A stretch of 64,000 bases of DNA, from assembly GCA_040954595.2 (NCBI GenBank), contig CM082590.2, positions 6,448,001-6,512,000 of the forward strand. The letters run 5' to 3'. Positions 12,474 through 25,796 of the stretch are shown piece after piece (the first letter of the stretch is position 1; the number at the start of each line of letters is the position of its first letter). This stretch comes from Balanoglossus misakiensis (Eukaryota > Hemichordata). The notes below the pieces were generated by a model that was given only the letters and a program-made list of their open reading frames with translations, had not been told where the DNA came from and made no database searches. The position numbers were made by a program, and so were the translations under genes.

Positions 12474-13345
12474 TAGAATGCTGCTCTACGAAGCTCGTAG
12501 TTACCTTCTGACCGGGACATTTACGCTTGAACGGACTGGGTTCCTCCCACTTCAGGTCGGTATATTCCTCTGAAGTACAGACGTGAATTGCTAGTTCCGC
12601 GGGTTGCAGTGTATCCCGTCTGTTGAACTTTCTTTTAGAGAATCGACGTATTGCGAAAAGAGACGATTGAGATGAGAATAAGCAGTGTAGGATAGAGACG
12701 ACGTACCAAACTGCCGTGTTGTATTCTGAATTTGTGTTGTTGAAATAAATACAACGGAAGAGTTTGAACTGCATCGCTGTATGGACTGATAGTTTTGTGG
12801 CAAATTGGGGCGTGCGAGGCCGCCGCTAACCTTGCAGCGATCACCCGGCCGCTTAAGAACTTTCTCGACCTACGGCTACGCATGAACTTGTTTGTGGCAG
12901 CAAAATATATGAACTCAGCGTGGCAGGCTACATTGTTTGAAAAATAAGGTCGGCGCAGCGGATTTTTTTTTTCAGATCTGGCTTTTTCAACGTTTGTTTG
13001 GCGTTCATGATTAGTATAAATCCATGTTCTTGTTCCGCTATTTCCATTCCGAAAACCCCAAAGTTTTAAACGTGTACACTTTGACTAGAAAAGGCCTCAG
13101 ACACCTTCATATGCTGTCCGGCAGCCGGGGTGGGATATCCGACTGCGGTGCAGCTCAAAGTGGCGTGGAGCTGGTCATGTTGGGAGCGGTGCTGCCGGCC
13201 GGTGGATCGACGTCTTAGCCTACACTTTCATACCCGCCGGCGTGCGGCAATCGGCAAGAACCCATCGGAAGGAACCCAGTCCGTTCAAGCGCAAATGTCC
13301 CGGTCAGAAGGTAACTACGAGCTTCGTAGAGCAGCATTCGACACG
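12474..13345. mobile_element. Inverted-repeat-bounded element next to the foldback
   Basis: GAATGCTGCTCTACGAAGCT at the left is the complement of the right end near 13345. The match extends about 70 bases on each side, through the GACCGGGACATTT box. The ~720-bp interior has only unsupported short frames. It abuts the 11794-12466 foldback, so 11.8-13.35 kb is a nest of two inverted-repeat elements. Confidence 0.65.
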
Positions 13346-13753
13346 CTAAACAACTCTCGTCGTCCGTGCTCGAATCTTCTACCCCTTTCTGTTCACGTCT
13401 CTCTCAACACGCACTCACTACTTCAACTGCGCATTGGAATGGGAGGCGCCTCTTCGTCTATCTAAATTGTGACGCTGTGGTAAATTGTTGCAATATTTGC
13501 GATTGCGGTATGCAGTACAGTCGTTTCTTTTTGCTACAAAGGACGCATATTTTATCACCAGGACAAAAAATGTCCAAGCTATTTTGAAATTGGTAGTAAT
13601 ATGTGATAACACATAGAGAACTGCACTTGGCAGATTCAAACAGAATTGCGGGAAAATGATTGGATTTAGAGGTTGCATGTATGGTAGCTGATCAACTGGG
13701 CTTCGTTCGTGTGGAATTCATGGATGAAAGGCTTGTGTAGGTGTCTGAGTCTC

Positions 13754-14015
13754 TGGCCAATTAAAAAGTATGTGCTGTTCTGATCACATGGTTAGGTAGG
13801 TAGGAAGGGAATTTGATTTTGCATATTTTTATCTTAGGCCGCCATAGAATGACGTCATAGTTCTTGCGTGATTCTCGCAATTTTCACAAAATGTTTATAT
13901 TTGACATCATTATTTTTACTGCCGGTTTACGAAGCTCTAAAAGGTTTAGGGTCAGCGGGCTAAAATTCGGGTAGGTCGGGTAATCAGAACAGCATATATT
14001 TTTTTTAAATTTGGC
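13754..14015. mobile_element. MITE family M2, copy 2
   Basis: Same order of landmarks as 8112-8395: ATGTGCTGTTCTGATCAC at the left, GACGTCATAGTTCTTGCGTG inside, and GGGTAATCAGAACAGC then a T-rich run and GGCC at the right. Confidence 0.7.
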
Positions 14016-14029
14016 CACACGAAATCCCC

Positions 14030-15330
14030 CTTGGGCAATCCATCCAGACAGCGTCTTTCTGTCTTGAATGGGTGCACGTTCAGCTTTGTTTGTGAGATTC
14101 TACTGTCCACCCAACAGCATCAAGGGTCAATGGCTGGTCACCTCAAGAAGTAGTTCCCTCTTTATCTCCCCAGGGAGTGCACCGTGACATTCTTGAAAGG
14201 GAAGCTGTCTCAAGGACAATTCCTACTATTCAATGGAAGCATGTCACTGTACGAGTCGACACACAGTACATGTACTTTTTCTTCATGTACACGGGCGAAT
14301 TGACCTAGTAGTTAAGGTGGCATTGCATGAAAAGTTATTGTAAAACAAAATCGCCAGATGCAAACAGTCCAGGCAGTGTCTTTCTGTCTTGAATGGGTAC
14401 ACGTTTACCCCTGTTGGTGAGATTCTATTGTCAACCCAACTTAGAGGTGAACGCCTGGTCACCTCATTACAAAAGGTTCTTCTTTATCCACTCAGGGTCG
14501 CACCTCGACGTCATTGAAAGGGGAGCTGTACTCACGAACAATTCCTATTCATCAGTGGAAGCATGTCACTGTACGAGTCAACACACGGTACATGTACTTT
14601 TTCTTCATGTACACGGGCGAATTGACCTAGTAGTTAAGGTGGCATTGCATGAAAAGTTATTGTAAAACAAAATCGCCAGATGCAAACCGTCCAGACAGTG
14701 TCTTTCTGTCTTGAATGGGTACACGTTTACCCCTGTTGGTGAGATTCTATTGTCAACCCAACTTAGAGGTGAACGCCTGGTCACCTCATTACAAAAGGTT
14801 CTTCTTTATCCACTCAGGGTCGCACCTCGACGTCATTGAAAGGGGAGCTGTACTCACGAACAATTCCTATTCATCAGTGGAAGCATGTCACTGTACGAGT
14901 CAACACACGGTACATGTACTTTTTCTTCATGTACACGGGCGAATTGACCTAGTAGTTAAGGTGGCATTGCATGAAAAGTTATTGTAAAACAAAATCGCCA
15001 GATGCAAACCGTCCAGACAGTGTCTTTCTGTCTTGAATGGGTACACGTTTACCCCTGTTGGTGAGATTCTACCGTCAACCCAACTTAGAGGTGAACTACT
15101 GGTCACCTCATTACAAAAGGTTCTTTATACACTCAGGGGCAAACCTTGACGTCATTGAAAGGGAAGCTGTCTCAAGGACAAATTCTATTCTTCAGTGGAA
15201 GCATGTCACTGTACGAGTCGACACACAGTACAAGTACTTTTTCTTTATGCACACGGACGAATTGAACTAATAGTACAGTTAATAGTGTCTTGTTTAAATC
15301 TCTGTTATCAGTTGTTCAATTAAAGCCCCA
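14030..15330. repeat. 322-bp tandem repeat array
   Basis: TTGTAAAACAAAATCGCC recurs at 14338, 14660 and 14982, giving a period of exactly 322 bp. The first two units are nearly identical, the third is more diverged, and a partial diverged unit precedes them from about 14030. A 90-codon frame repeats with the array, but the sequence identity alone explains that; a diverged copy shifts it, so I do not treat it as a gene. Confidence 0.9.
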
Positions 15331-16288
15331 TATGCTTTGCAACTCTGGACATTTTAAAGCTTTAAAAAATCTCAGATATGCTTTTAGTGCAAACCACCCA
15401 GACACGTTGGCGAGATTTTACCGTCACCCAAACTGAGACAATGTAGAACAAATGGCGCCTCAATTGTCTAGTCATCCTTGTCCTCTCTAGGCAAATGTTC
15501 ACCAGACCTGGCAACAGTCCAAAGTGTCAAAAAAGATTATGTCTGTCCACGAATTGTTTGCAAGGTCGATCTGACCTTAAGGTAATTATATTTTCAAACT
15601 AAATACAATTGTTTTCATATATAATGAGAGATGCATGCATTTTCGTGAGCAATAAATTTTTGTGAATAAAAATAAAAAGTCGCAAAACAATAAAATAATT
15701 ATGAATGTGACAAATAAGTGTACAATAGAATGTTTTCGGAGATAACGATGCAGTCACTGAAATACAAGAAAGTGAAAATTAATCCTCGCGTAACAGTTGC
15801 CTCTTTTGATATCGTGGAAAACACAGTACATGTATATATGTTCGATATTTTATTGTATTTTACAAGTGTAAACGAATGGAGATCTAACTTTGTCGAACGT
15901 ATTCAGCACTGTAAATTAGCTTATGCGAGTAAATCGTATGTAGTCATAAGTGAAACGTCGGCAGCTTAGGGGTTCTTGAATAGTTATTCAGGTGCTAGGT
16001 TCTTAGTGTAAGTATGACAGACTTCTTCCCCACCTCTCATTAATCTTTGTTTTGAACAGAACCAACGTTTGTGGCTTACAATGAAAATTATTGTTCATTT
16101 AATGTGAGTGAATTGAATCATGGGGGAAAATGCTGGTGAAAGCAGCTTTAACTCGATGAGAAAAACTTGGTTCCCTTGGCAACCTTGTTGTTAACACCAC
16201 AAACAATTCTTTTGTAGTTGTGAAATTTAACCAATCAAGTTGAACGACTATTGTCATGATAATTTGAACAACAAGTAGCTCAGGGTGT
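15331..16288. other. Upstream region of gene B, no gene seen
   Basis: AT-rich. The box near 15955-15995 (GGCAGCTTAGGGGTTCTTGA) recurs at about 26383-26402 upstream of gene C. This shows that upstream sequence, not only exons, was duplicated. Confidence 0.5.
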
Positions 16289-16406
16289 CTTCGTTGCACC
16301 GTTTGTACATAAGAAGTTCAGTTGTCCTCGTCCCAGCAGTGCGCGCACGTCTGCATTGAAGACAACATCCAAATACACCGCCGGCTCTAAGACCAAAACT
16401 GGAAAA
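16289..16406 (+). promoter_or_regulatory. Duplicated 5' leader of gene B (candidate 5'UTR/core promoter)
   Basis: GTTGCACCGTTTGTACATAA and the sequence down to the ATG match the leader of gene C (26430-26540) with moderate divergence, and both run into a tiny ATG exon with a GT donor. The transcription start is not known, so this is a candidate leader, not a mapped promoter. Confidence 0.55.
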
Positions 16407-19400
16407 ATGAGGTTAGTTTCAAATTTCAGATTTTTACTGCTACCATTCTCAATGACGAAATATCGCCTGTTGGAATTTTCGTGTAACTTAGTATAATTTT
16501 GATTAATCAGATACTTTGCTTATTTCGTTAAATATCTTCATTGCTGATCTGCATTGCTGATACGTGCGACTTTAAAGCCCCTTGAGCTGCCACTTTTTGC
16601 ATTATTTTCATGATTTTATTTTCCAATTTAAATTAGTCCATCTAAATAAGCTTACTGATAGGTATACATGAACACCTTATCGACACCCGATTGTGACTGC
16701 ATGTTGCAATTTGAACACGCTATGTATTAAATCGGTACCGCGCCGATTTAATCAGCCTCCATACAAACAGTACTCAGCTATCGCGGCATGCGTCGCCAGG
16801 AGATGACAAACCGATGCAAATGCAAGTTATATGGCTTAATGGCGAGGACTTTAGAGGATAGGGAATATATTTGAAGTATTTTACTGTGATGGAAAAAAAT
16901 ATGTGAAATTTGGCAGCTATAGGGGCTTTAACTTTTGCTTTATGTGACCCTAGGTGGGGTTTTCTCCTTCTACATTGTACCAGAAATTCTCCGATACCTA
17001 TTCTTCTACACCTTGCATGTATTGCCTGTTCTTTTCTAGTGTACCAGGCAGCACAGGGTAATTGCCTTCCCCCTAACCATGGTAACTTTGAAGGGCAAAG
17101 GTGAAATTTGTCCTCCCCAGCATTGTTGAGTTAGTTGGCTCTTGGGTTCATTAAAATACAGCTTTGAGCTCGGTAGCATGGGAGGGGGACACCCCCTCCC
17201 ACACCCACCCCTTTCACTTCTCTTGATTTACTATCATGTCTGCCAAATATCGTAATGACTTGTATTTTTACTTTATTCATGTATTATTTTTATTATTTAA
17301 ATGTATGCATATATGTAAATTGTCACTGTTATTCATTAGCTAAGTTTTTGAAAGTTGGTATGGGGGGTCACCTACTTTTCAATTTTCAATGAGGGGTGGG
17401 GGGCACCCACTTTTTGATATCTACAAAATAGAATCTCCCCCCACTCTAGGCTGAAGAAACTGACCAGTCCCTAAATCGTTTCTGATTATTTTTACCAGTA
17501 TATCTTGTATGGATTTTACACACAATCCTAATTCTGCCGTTATTTTGTTTTCCAGAATCATGATGATTTTCATTCTCTCACTTCTGCTTGGATGTCTGTC
17601 CTTGTCCCATGCTCAAGGTAATTTTTTGTCGATTAAAATTGCACAATTGATGGCAAATACCATTTTGGGTATATTTTTACTTTGTGAAATAAATTTCATT
17701 ATAATTTACCTCATGCTAATGCTGTGTCGTGATTCGACAGAATCCGTCACGTGAATGAACGCTCAACCACACTCAACTTCCATCCCACTTGTAGACACAA
17801 GAGTGAAAAAGTCTACTTGAGATTTTTTCTCGCCTACCCTACAAACGGAATAGACGTTGTGTGTAGTCGAATAAATGGTAGTAACCGATTATTCATTTTG
17901 GTGAGTTTTTCACTCTTGTGTCTACAAGTGGGATGGAAGGTGCGTGTGGTCGAACATTGATTCACTATATATCCACATATAGAATAACATAAACGGTGTC
18001 TTGTATCAAACATAATTAATGGAAAAAGGGCAGCGAGAGAGAGACTTTGTCCTGGGAGGTGTGTGTGGTCGAACATTGATTCACTATATATCCACATATA
18101 GAATAACATAAACGGTGTCTTGTATCAAACATAATTAATGGAAAAAGGGCAGCGAGAGAGAGACTTTGTCCTGGGAGGTGTGTGTGGTCGAACATTGATT
18201 CACTATATATCCACATATAGAATAACATAAACGGTGTCTTGTATCAAACATAATTAATGGAAAAAGGGCAGCGAGAGAGAGACTTTGTCCTGGGAGGTGT
18301 GTGTGGTTGAACGTTGATTCACTATATATCCACATATAGAATAACATAAACGGTGTCTTGTATCAAACATAATTAATGGAAAAAGGGCAGCGAGAGAGAG
18401 ACTTTGTCCTGGGAGGTGTGTGTGGTCGAACATTGATTCACTATATATCCACATATAGAATAACATAAACGGTGTCTTGTATCAAACATAATTAATGGAA
18501 AAAGGGCAGCGAGAGAGAGACTTTGTCCTGGGAGGTGTGTGTGGTCGAACGTTGATTCACTATATATCCACATGTAGAATAACATAGACAGTGTCTTGTA
18601 TCAAACATAATTAATGGAAAAAGGGCAGCGAGAGAGAGACTTTGTCCTGGGAGGTGTGTGTGGCCGAACATTGATTCACTATATATCCACATATAGAATA
18701 ACATAAACGGTGTCTTGTATCAAACATAATTAATGGAAAAAGGGCAGCGAGAGAGAGACTTTGTCCCTTTAAAGTCACAAATACATGTTTATCAAATAAC
18801 ACTCCATTCAGTGCAAATCAATTTGTCTTGATGCTGTTTTACAGATATTGAAGCTGTGAGTTTGACAGTGACCGAGCCAAATCCATCCTCTGGGCTAATC
18901 GTTGCTGGTGTCCAGTCTTCCATTACGTTTGACTTCATGTTCTATTTGTCTGGTGGCGCCACGCCCACATCTGTGGAGGTGTACTTCACTAGTGCAGATG
19001 GATCGATAACGACGAGCCAGGTAACAGCTACCGGAGCCAACGCCCCAGACGGCACCGAGATCCCCTACGGCACCACGTACGAAGGTCTCGTCGCCGCCAT
19101 TACCCTGGACGACACCAGCTGTGCAGCGTACACGCGACTGTGTGCAAATATCACAGCAGGGGATGATGCAAGTAACAATGAGGCTTGTGCAGATTTTGGC
19201 ACAGCTTCTACTAACGCCGGCACCAAAGTGTGTGACGGTAAGTGGCCACATGTCAAACAACTGTCTGTAATATATAAATTCACATTTCAGAGATATTGTC
19301 ATGTTATCCCGTTCACGCCACCCAAACGATTTCATATAAATGACCGAAGACACATGAACTTGACCTAAGTACTTGCAACTAAGTCCAGTGAAAATTCCAT

Positions 19401-22400
19401 ACTGGGGCCAAAATAGTTTATCTTGGGTATCTCTGCAAGAGGTATAATACTTAACCCATTGAATGCCACATTTATCACTGTCAAAATGTGGTGCAACATT
19501 TTTATCATTTTCACACTTTTTCCCCAATTTTTTCCCTTAATTTTAGACCAAGTGGACATAATTTTCCATTGTTTACAGGTCTTGATGAAAATGTTAGAAA
19601 AAATATGGTAAAATTTATGAGGTTAATTTTGTGAAAAATGACGACAAGTTGACTATGGCGTTGAAAGGGTTCAGGCAGGATGTGTTGTTATCCTTTGTTC
19701 ACCATATCTCTGTGTCTCATTTTCTTCCTTTCTTTCTTTCGTTTATTCTTTTGTCTGTCCACCATATATGGCTTTCTTTTTTCCTTCTTTCTTTGATTCT
19801 GTCTTTCTGTCGGGTTTTCTCTTTCTTGCTATCTTTCTCTCTTTCTTTCTTTTTTCTTTCTGTTTAGCTGCCAGCTTGTTTGTCTGTCTTTCTTTCTTTG
19901 CATAAAATTGGTCAGAAAGTACATTAAAATGTATTGTCCCATGTTGAGAGATTACGAGTTTTATCTGCGTTGAATTTACCTTCTTTAAACCAGACCTGGC
20001 AGCGAGAACATTCACATTGACGACACCGGACCCGGCATCAAGTGGATTCGCGTTGGACACTGCAACTGACTCAACATTTGATGTGCTGTTCGCTGCTGCC
20101 GGAGGTGGGGCTTCTGTCACAGATGTTAAGGTGTACTTCAGCGACGCAACTGGAGATACGAAATCCACGGAAGTGACGGCGGGTGGAGCCAACGCACCGA
20201 GTGGCGTTGTAACCACTAGTGGTACCTGGTCTGGCCTGACTGCATCGTTGACACTGGATTCAACTAACTGCGGGGCGTACACCAAACTGTGTGTTTCTAT
20301 CACGGCAGACGATGCATATGCTGTCAACAACGAAGCATGCGCAGAGTTTGGAGTTGGCGCAGACACGGCTGGTGTCAAACCAACATGTCCAGGTATGCTA
20401 GAAGAAAACTTGCATTAAAGGCACAAAGTCTCTCTCTCGCTGCCTTTTTTCCATTAATTATGTTTGATACAAGACACTGTTTATGTTAATGTACATGTGG
20501 ATATATAGTGAATCAATGATCAACCACACAAAACTTCCATCCCACTTGTATGATATGAGAGTAAAAACTCGCCCAAAATGAATAAATGGTAAAGGACGAT
20601 TATTCATTTTGGCGAGTTTTTTCACTCTCCTGTCTATAAGAGGGATGGAAGTTGTGTGTGGTTGAACGTTGATTCGCTATATATCCACATGTAGAATAAC
20701 AAACAGTGTCTTGTATCAAATATAATTAATGGAAAAAAGGGCAGCGAGAGAGAGACTTTGTCCCTTTAAAGGCACATAAGCTGCACCTGGTTAAAAAATT
20801 AAAGTTTTAAATAATCTCATATATGCTTTTTATTATGTCTATTAAATGCTATTTCATGATAATATATCAAGCTCAACACTTATTTATGACAAAATGGCCA
20901 AAAATTAAAGAAAAACGAAAATTCCTGCAATTTTAAAAACAAGTGCAATATAGCAATGAAAAATAAAAATCTGATGTCTCAGTGGTGTACATTTACTTCC
21001 ATGAGCTCAAGTGGATGAGATCATGTTTTGTTTATGAAGTTTCATAACCGGAAATGCAACATTTTTCTTGCATTTTCCCACGGTGGCGGCCATAATCGCT
21101 TGCGGCAAAGCTCTATTATTTATCTGGTTAAAACTTGCATATGCACTCATATTTAGGGTTTATTATGCTTGTGTATAGTTCACTGCCTTCATCTGCATTG
21201 ACTAATGGTAGTGCAGTTTGAAACAAAAATTATGACAATTATCCCAAAAGTTACAGCTTACGTGCCTTTAAACTTCCAAAGGTTACGTCCAAGCCTTGCG
21301 CGATTTTCACCAATTGAGGAGAGAGTAATGACTGAGTGGTCACTATAGTTTTTAAAAATAAAAATAAAAAAGAGTATTCAAACGAAAAAGAAAGAAACAA
21401 GAAAAAAAACATGTGCAGGTAATACAATTTCATTAGATTGCATTTTCAAGTTTTCTGCTTCATTTCAAAATGCATCGAAGTATGAGAATATTTCAGCAAC
21501 TTTTAAGCATTCTTTTAGACTATTATATTTAACCACCTATGGCAAGTGTGATGACATTTTCAATTTAAAATTGTTACTACATATTGCCTTTTAATCCTTT
21601 CAATACCATGGTTCAGTCCAAACCCATCATTTTGCCCAGGTAACATACTATAATTTAAGATAGTATGTGCCTGTTTAGAAATATTTGATTCCTCCATACC
21701 TTTCAATGCTGCACTGTAGGTGGTTGATTAGACGACACCATGCATTGCGATGACATTTTCCAATATTGTTTGACCTATAACCATGTTGTCCATTTTATTG
21801 CTTCCATAGTAACGGCAACTACTGCAGAGCCAGGTAAACATATTTTATTCCTACATACTTTTTAGTTCCTTACTACTATATTTAAGTAAGGAGAATGTAC
21901 GGAAACAAAGAAGAATACAAGGTGTTTACTGCCTATTTTTCATAAAAAAATCTGCACCATATATTTTCTATATAGACTTAACAAACAGATCGGCGGCCAT
22001 TTTGAAGTTCGGAATTCGAACAATTCGACACAATTTTACTCTGTCATTCAAAATTTCGGATGGTGACTCCAATTTTTTTTATCAATTTTAGGAGAGACAA
22101 ACATAATTTAAACCTTGCCTTAAGCAAAATATGAGAGAGAAAGTTTAAGACTTTGTTTTAGAGGAACACACTACCTTGATTCTGATGTGTGGTTTAAAAT
22201 GTACTGAACATCTGCCAATTTAGAGAAATAGCTTGTATCAGCGCTATTTGATTTTATGTTTTATTTAAGCAATAAAACACCCCCAGCCATGGTATACCAA
22301 GAGATTTTGACCAGTTCACGACATATACGCACGAGCGATAGCGAGTGCGTATATGGAGTTGAACTGGTCAAAATCGAGTGATATACCATGGCTGGGGGTG

Positions 22401-22921
22401 TTTTATTGCTATTATATTATGCCAGTATATTGAAACTTTGCATAAAACATTTTAAAAAGGCATTTTCTTTGACTATGATATATGACTGTGGTATATGGCT
22501 AATATATCACGGTCACGTGTCGTGTCTCGACCAATCAAATAGCGTGATTTACACCATCAATATACTGGTATAATATAATTCTATTCTATTTATTTGTAAA
22601 CAGCAACAATAGTCACAAGAAATGTCTATCCTTACTTACTAATGTAAGTAAGAGAAAATACCAAAATAATTTTGTATTATGGAAATAGTGAACATTTATA
22701 ATACTGTATTTCAAGTAATTTTGACCCATAAAGTAGCAAAACAACAAGCCAAGTAACCTTGAATGCAATGTAGTTCAATAACATAAATTTGCCGTGAAAA
22801 ATGATTTAAATTTTAATATACTTCTCTTTTTGTTTCAGATTCTGGAGTTGCAGGGATTTCCAATGGAATCTACTGTGTTCTGATCAGTCTGTGTATTTAC
22901 ACAGCCATGATTATGCAGTGA
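16407..22921 (+). CDS. Gene B: secreted/GPI-type protein with two copies of an unknown cysteine-paired domain
   Basis: Exon model: 16407-16411, 17556-17617, 18845-19237, 19994-20392, 21810-21833, 22839-22921 (966 nt, 321 aa). A five-base first coding exon (ATGAG) joins a signal-peptide exon (MRIMMIFILSLLLGCLSLSH, then AQ). Two exons of 131 and 133 codons encode related domains. Each has a TGANAP/GGANAP motif in the middle and a C-A/G-AYT-LC pair followed by NNEACA. A 24-nt microexon (VTATTAEP) replaces the stalk exon of gene A. The last exon, SGVAGISNGIYCVLISLCIY then a short hydrophobic end, is almost identical to gene A's. All internal introns are phase 1. The C-terminus fits a GPI signal or membrane anchor. 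No known domain recognised; cell-surface location is inferred. Confidence 0.75.
17756..18772. mobile_element. MITE M1 with a 119-bp internal tandem array (intron 2 of gene B)
   Basis: The right part ends in the M1 terminus CTTTGTCCC plus TTAA (18769-18772). The right half is repeated about seven times with a 119-bp period from about 17940. Every unit joins as TTTGTCC|TGGGAGGTGTGTG. The left terminal repeat has been lost or degraded. Short minus-strand frames step by exactly 119 bp and are read-outs of the array. Confidence 0.85.
19640..19900. repeat. Pyrimidine-rich (CTTT)n-like tract in intron 3 of gene B
   Basis: A long imperfect run of CTTT/CTTTCTTT with TCTGTC interruptions on the plus strand, ending about 90 bp before the exon at 19994. 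It supports no coding frame of its own. Confidence 0.75.
20415..20769. mobile_element. MITE M1, full-length copy
   Basis: Begins TTAA-AGGCACAAAGTCTCTC and ends GAGACTTTGTCCCT-TTAA, with long internal inverted repeats and the central ATGAATAA region. TTAA at both ends is the target duplication of the family. It lies in the intron after exon 4 of gene B. Confidence 0.85.
20766..21271. mobile_element. TTAA-type MITE M5
   Basis: Starts TTAA-AGGCACATAAGCTGCA, sharing its left TTAA with the preceding M1 element, and ends TACAGCTTACGTGCCT-TTAA. A right-end relative (GCAGCTTATGTGCCTTTAA) lies at about 43976-43996. No coding content. Confidence 0.75.
22268..22577. repeat. Nested palindromes in the last intron of gene B
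   Basis: GCAATAAAACACCCCCAGCC at 22269 is complemented near 22411, with a shorter palindrome inside (GACCAGTTCA / TGAACTGGTC). CCAGTATATTG near 22421 is complemented near 22557. The corresponding intron of gene A lacks this stretch, so it is probably a later insertion. Confidence 0.65.
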
Positions 22922-23696
22922 AGTCATTCTGGAGGGTATGAACGCATTTAATGTAGTAGACCGTTTTCCAAATCCCGCGAGACCCTGTGAGATCTCAGAT
23001 AGCTAGGCAGTTTATATAGAATGATATTAGAGTATGTTAGTATAAGGCGCGTTGAGCAGTTCATGTAAAAAATTGTAAGAAATCAAAGACGTCATACGAT
23101 CATTGAGTACTTTTTCGGGTATGTGATGCCACGCATATATTAAATCCAAATTAAGTCCAAATTCATTATTGCCTAAAATATCATCATAATATTTATAGCT
23201 GAAATTAACATTGCTTCTGTATAGGGGGAAATGAAAATAACATGGATTATGTTACCGTAGCAATGATTTTTCTCTGGGACACCTCGAATGTTTTAACGAA
23301 ATTGTTTGTAATAAAAAATAACCATGATTCATGTACATATAAAAGTGGTCTGTCTTCTGTTCTTCATTTATCAATATTAGTGGAAAAATCAAAGCATGGG
23401 TAATCTTAGCAGAGTGATGCATAACTTGAACATTCAAATAGTGGACTGCCTCCGCTTCCTTCCATATTTCACCCATTTAATCGGTCTCCCTATTAAGAAT
23501 ACGCAAGTATTGTGGTATGTAGTGCCAAGAGATGACAAACTGATGCAAATACAAGTAATATGACTTATTGGTGATGATTCTAAAAGATAGGCAGAAGATT
23601 TTATTGTGTGTGTGTGTGTTGGGGGGGGGGAATATGTGAAATTCTCATAGGGCTGCATGGTTTTTCACAAACTTTTCTCTGCAGTGGACATCAGTG
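22922..23696. other. Gene B 3' region, no separate gene
   Basis: Just after the stop, a potential 3'UTR donor (GGAGG|gtatg) matches the one in gene A. The rest is AT-rich, with a (TG)n/poly-G run at 23606-23632. Confidence 0.45.
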
Positions 23697-23779
23697 AGTC
23701 CTCAACGGTCAAAGTGGAAGAACCGGTTCTGTACTTTTCTTTTTGAGTTTGCGATAAACTGGTCAACCGTTGAGGGCGC
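23697..23779. mobile_element. Very short inverted-repeat element M3, copy 2
   Basis: Ends CCTCAACGGTCAAAG and CAACCGTTGAGGGCGC; the same plan as 9046-9125 with a diverged centre. Confidence 0.6.
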
Positions 23780-24557
23780 GCAGCTCATTGGTACGTCGAC
23801 ATCCAGGTGTTGTCAACATCTGTTGAAGGCATAATTTGGAACCCACAGCCTGAACTAATTTGCATACTAAAGGTCAACAAAGGGGAATTCCCCTCAACAC
23901 ACAAGTTTGAACACAAACGCCTCTATATGTTCATGCCTTCTCCTTGTTCCGTGGAACAAATCACAGGAATCTACGCCTTAGTCATTCATGGTCAAGTAGA
24001 CAGTGTGTATTTCAGTGTGTGGAGTTACAAAACACTTACATGCTTACTGGAGCTTTATATGAGACGTTAACACTCTGTAACCAACAGGAACACATAAAAT
24101 GCTTCTTTTTAATATAAGTATTATTCACATTTATGTGAGTTGTTTTTTTTTTTTGTTTTTTTTTTTTAATTTCAAACCAAATGCATATTTGTATGATCTG
24201 TTTCTGTGGGCAGTTACCACTGTTTGTTTTTGTGTGGTTTCTGTGTGTGCGCGCGTGCCACTGAAAACGTTAAACGTCAAGATAGAAATATGTGTGAGAA
24301 ATACAATCAATGCATCTTGTAGAAATGGATTCTATTTTGCTTGGACTGACATGAATAGGCACTCAGAAGTTGGACAACTGATCTGCTTACACCAACAGTG
24401 TTTGTAGACCTGGTATGACCCCTATTGTCGGAATAGAATGCGCCAGTCTACCGATTGCACTCGACCCCAGTCAGCCTGTACTTCGGTAAAGTCATCTGGC
24501 GTGGTTATTGGCAAAACACTGATCTCTCTTTCTTGAGCAGTTGCAATACACAGTCAT
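23780..24557. other. No recognisable gene
   Basis: Short open frames of 87 and 102 codons occur, one running through a poly-T tract. Neither shows a family signature or splice context consistent with the neighbouring genes. Confidence 0.4.
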
Positions 24558-25415
24558 TTAAAGGGACAAAGTCTCTCTCTCTCTCTCGTTGCCACTTTTC
24601 CATCAATAATGTTTGATACAAGACACCCTTTATGTTATTCTACATGTGTATATATTTAATTTATTAAATCAACGTTCAACCACACACAAATTCCATCCCA
24701 CTTGTAGACACGACAGTGAAAAACTCACCAAAATGAATAATCGGTGTTTACTATTTATTCATTTTGGCAAGATTTTTACTCTCATATCTTACAAACGGGA
24801 TTGAAGTTGTGTGTGGTCGAACGTTGATTCACTATATATCCACATGTAGATTAACATAAACAGGGTCTTGTATCAAACATAATTAATGTAATGGAAAAGG
24901 GGCAGCGGGAGAGAGACTTTGTCCTGGGAGGTGTGTGTGGTCGAACGTGGATTCACTATATATCCATATGTAGAATAACAGAAACAGTGTCTTGTATCAA
25001 GCACAATTAATGGAAAAAGGGCAGCGAGAGAGAGACTTTGTCCTGGGAGGTGTGTGTGGTCGAACGTGGATTCACTATATATCCATAATTATGTAGAATA
25101 ACAGAAACAGTGTCTTGTATCAAGCACAATTAATGGAAAAGGGGCAGCGGGAGAGAGACTTTGTCCTGGGAGGTGTGTGTGGTCGAACGTGGATTCACTA
25201 TATATCCATATGTAGAATAACATAAACGGTGTCTTGTATCAAGCACAATTAATGGAAAAGGGGCAGCGAGAGAGAGACTTTGTCCTGGGAGGTGTGTGTG
25301 GTCGAACGTGGATTCACTATATATCCATATGTAGAATAACAGAAACAGTGTCTTGTATCAAAAATAATGAATGAAAAAAGGCAGCAAAAGAGAGAGAGAG
25401 ACCTTGTCCCTTTAA
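24558..25415. mobile_element. MITE M1 with internal tandem array, both TTAA ends present
   Basis: TTAA at 24558-24561 and 25412-25415 bracket a copy with an intact left half and about five tandem right halves of roughly 119-123 bp. The units join at TTTGTCC|TGGGAGGTGTGTG, the same point as at 18.0-18.7 kb and 32.3-32.6 kb. Confidence 0.85.
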
Positions 25416-25796
25416 CCGTTTCAAGACACAGAAATCTAATACTCACCAGGGGTGGGTTCTTATGTCTAAAACATCGGACCCATTTTTTCGTGTCTCGGGC
25501 TCCAGCTCAACTATATACAGGTACATGTAACCAAACTCCATCAGCATCGATTGCATAACAAGACTATCCATACAGCAGTGGAAAATATGCATTTAGCTGA
25601 AAACAACTTTTAATGGAGAAAACCAACACATGAAACGCCATCGAAAAAAAATAGAAATTGAAATGACCAATGGCATGTGACTACGTGTTTTAGATAATGC
25701 TATTGTTTCCCACAAATATTTCCATAGATATCAATATTTGTTACTTTTCAACTCAATCTGAGGCATGCAACACTTCTGTTTTGCATTTTTTGTGTT

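Noticed and set aside
14393-15270. Three repeated frames of 77-90 codons on the plus strand
   Set aside because: They follow the 322-bp period; the identity is that of the DNA repeat, and the third unit diverges without coding-type constraint.
18016-18802. Series of 70-codon minus-strand frames stepping by 119 bp
   Set aside because: Read-outs of the MITE M1 tandem array, not genes.
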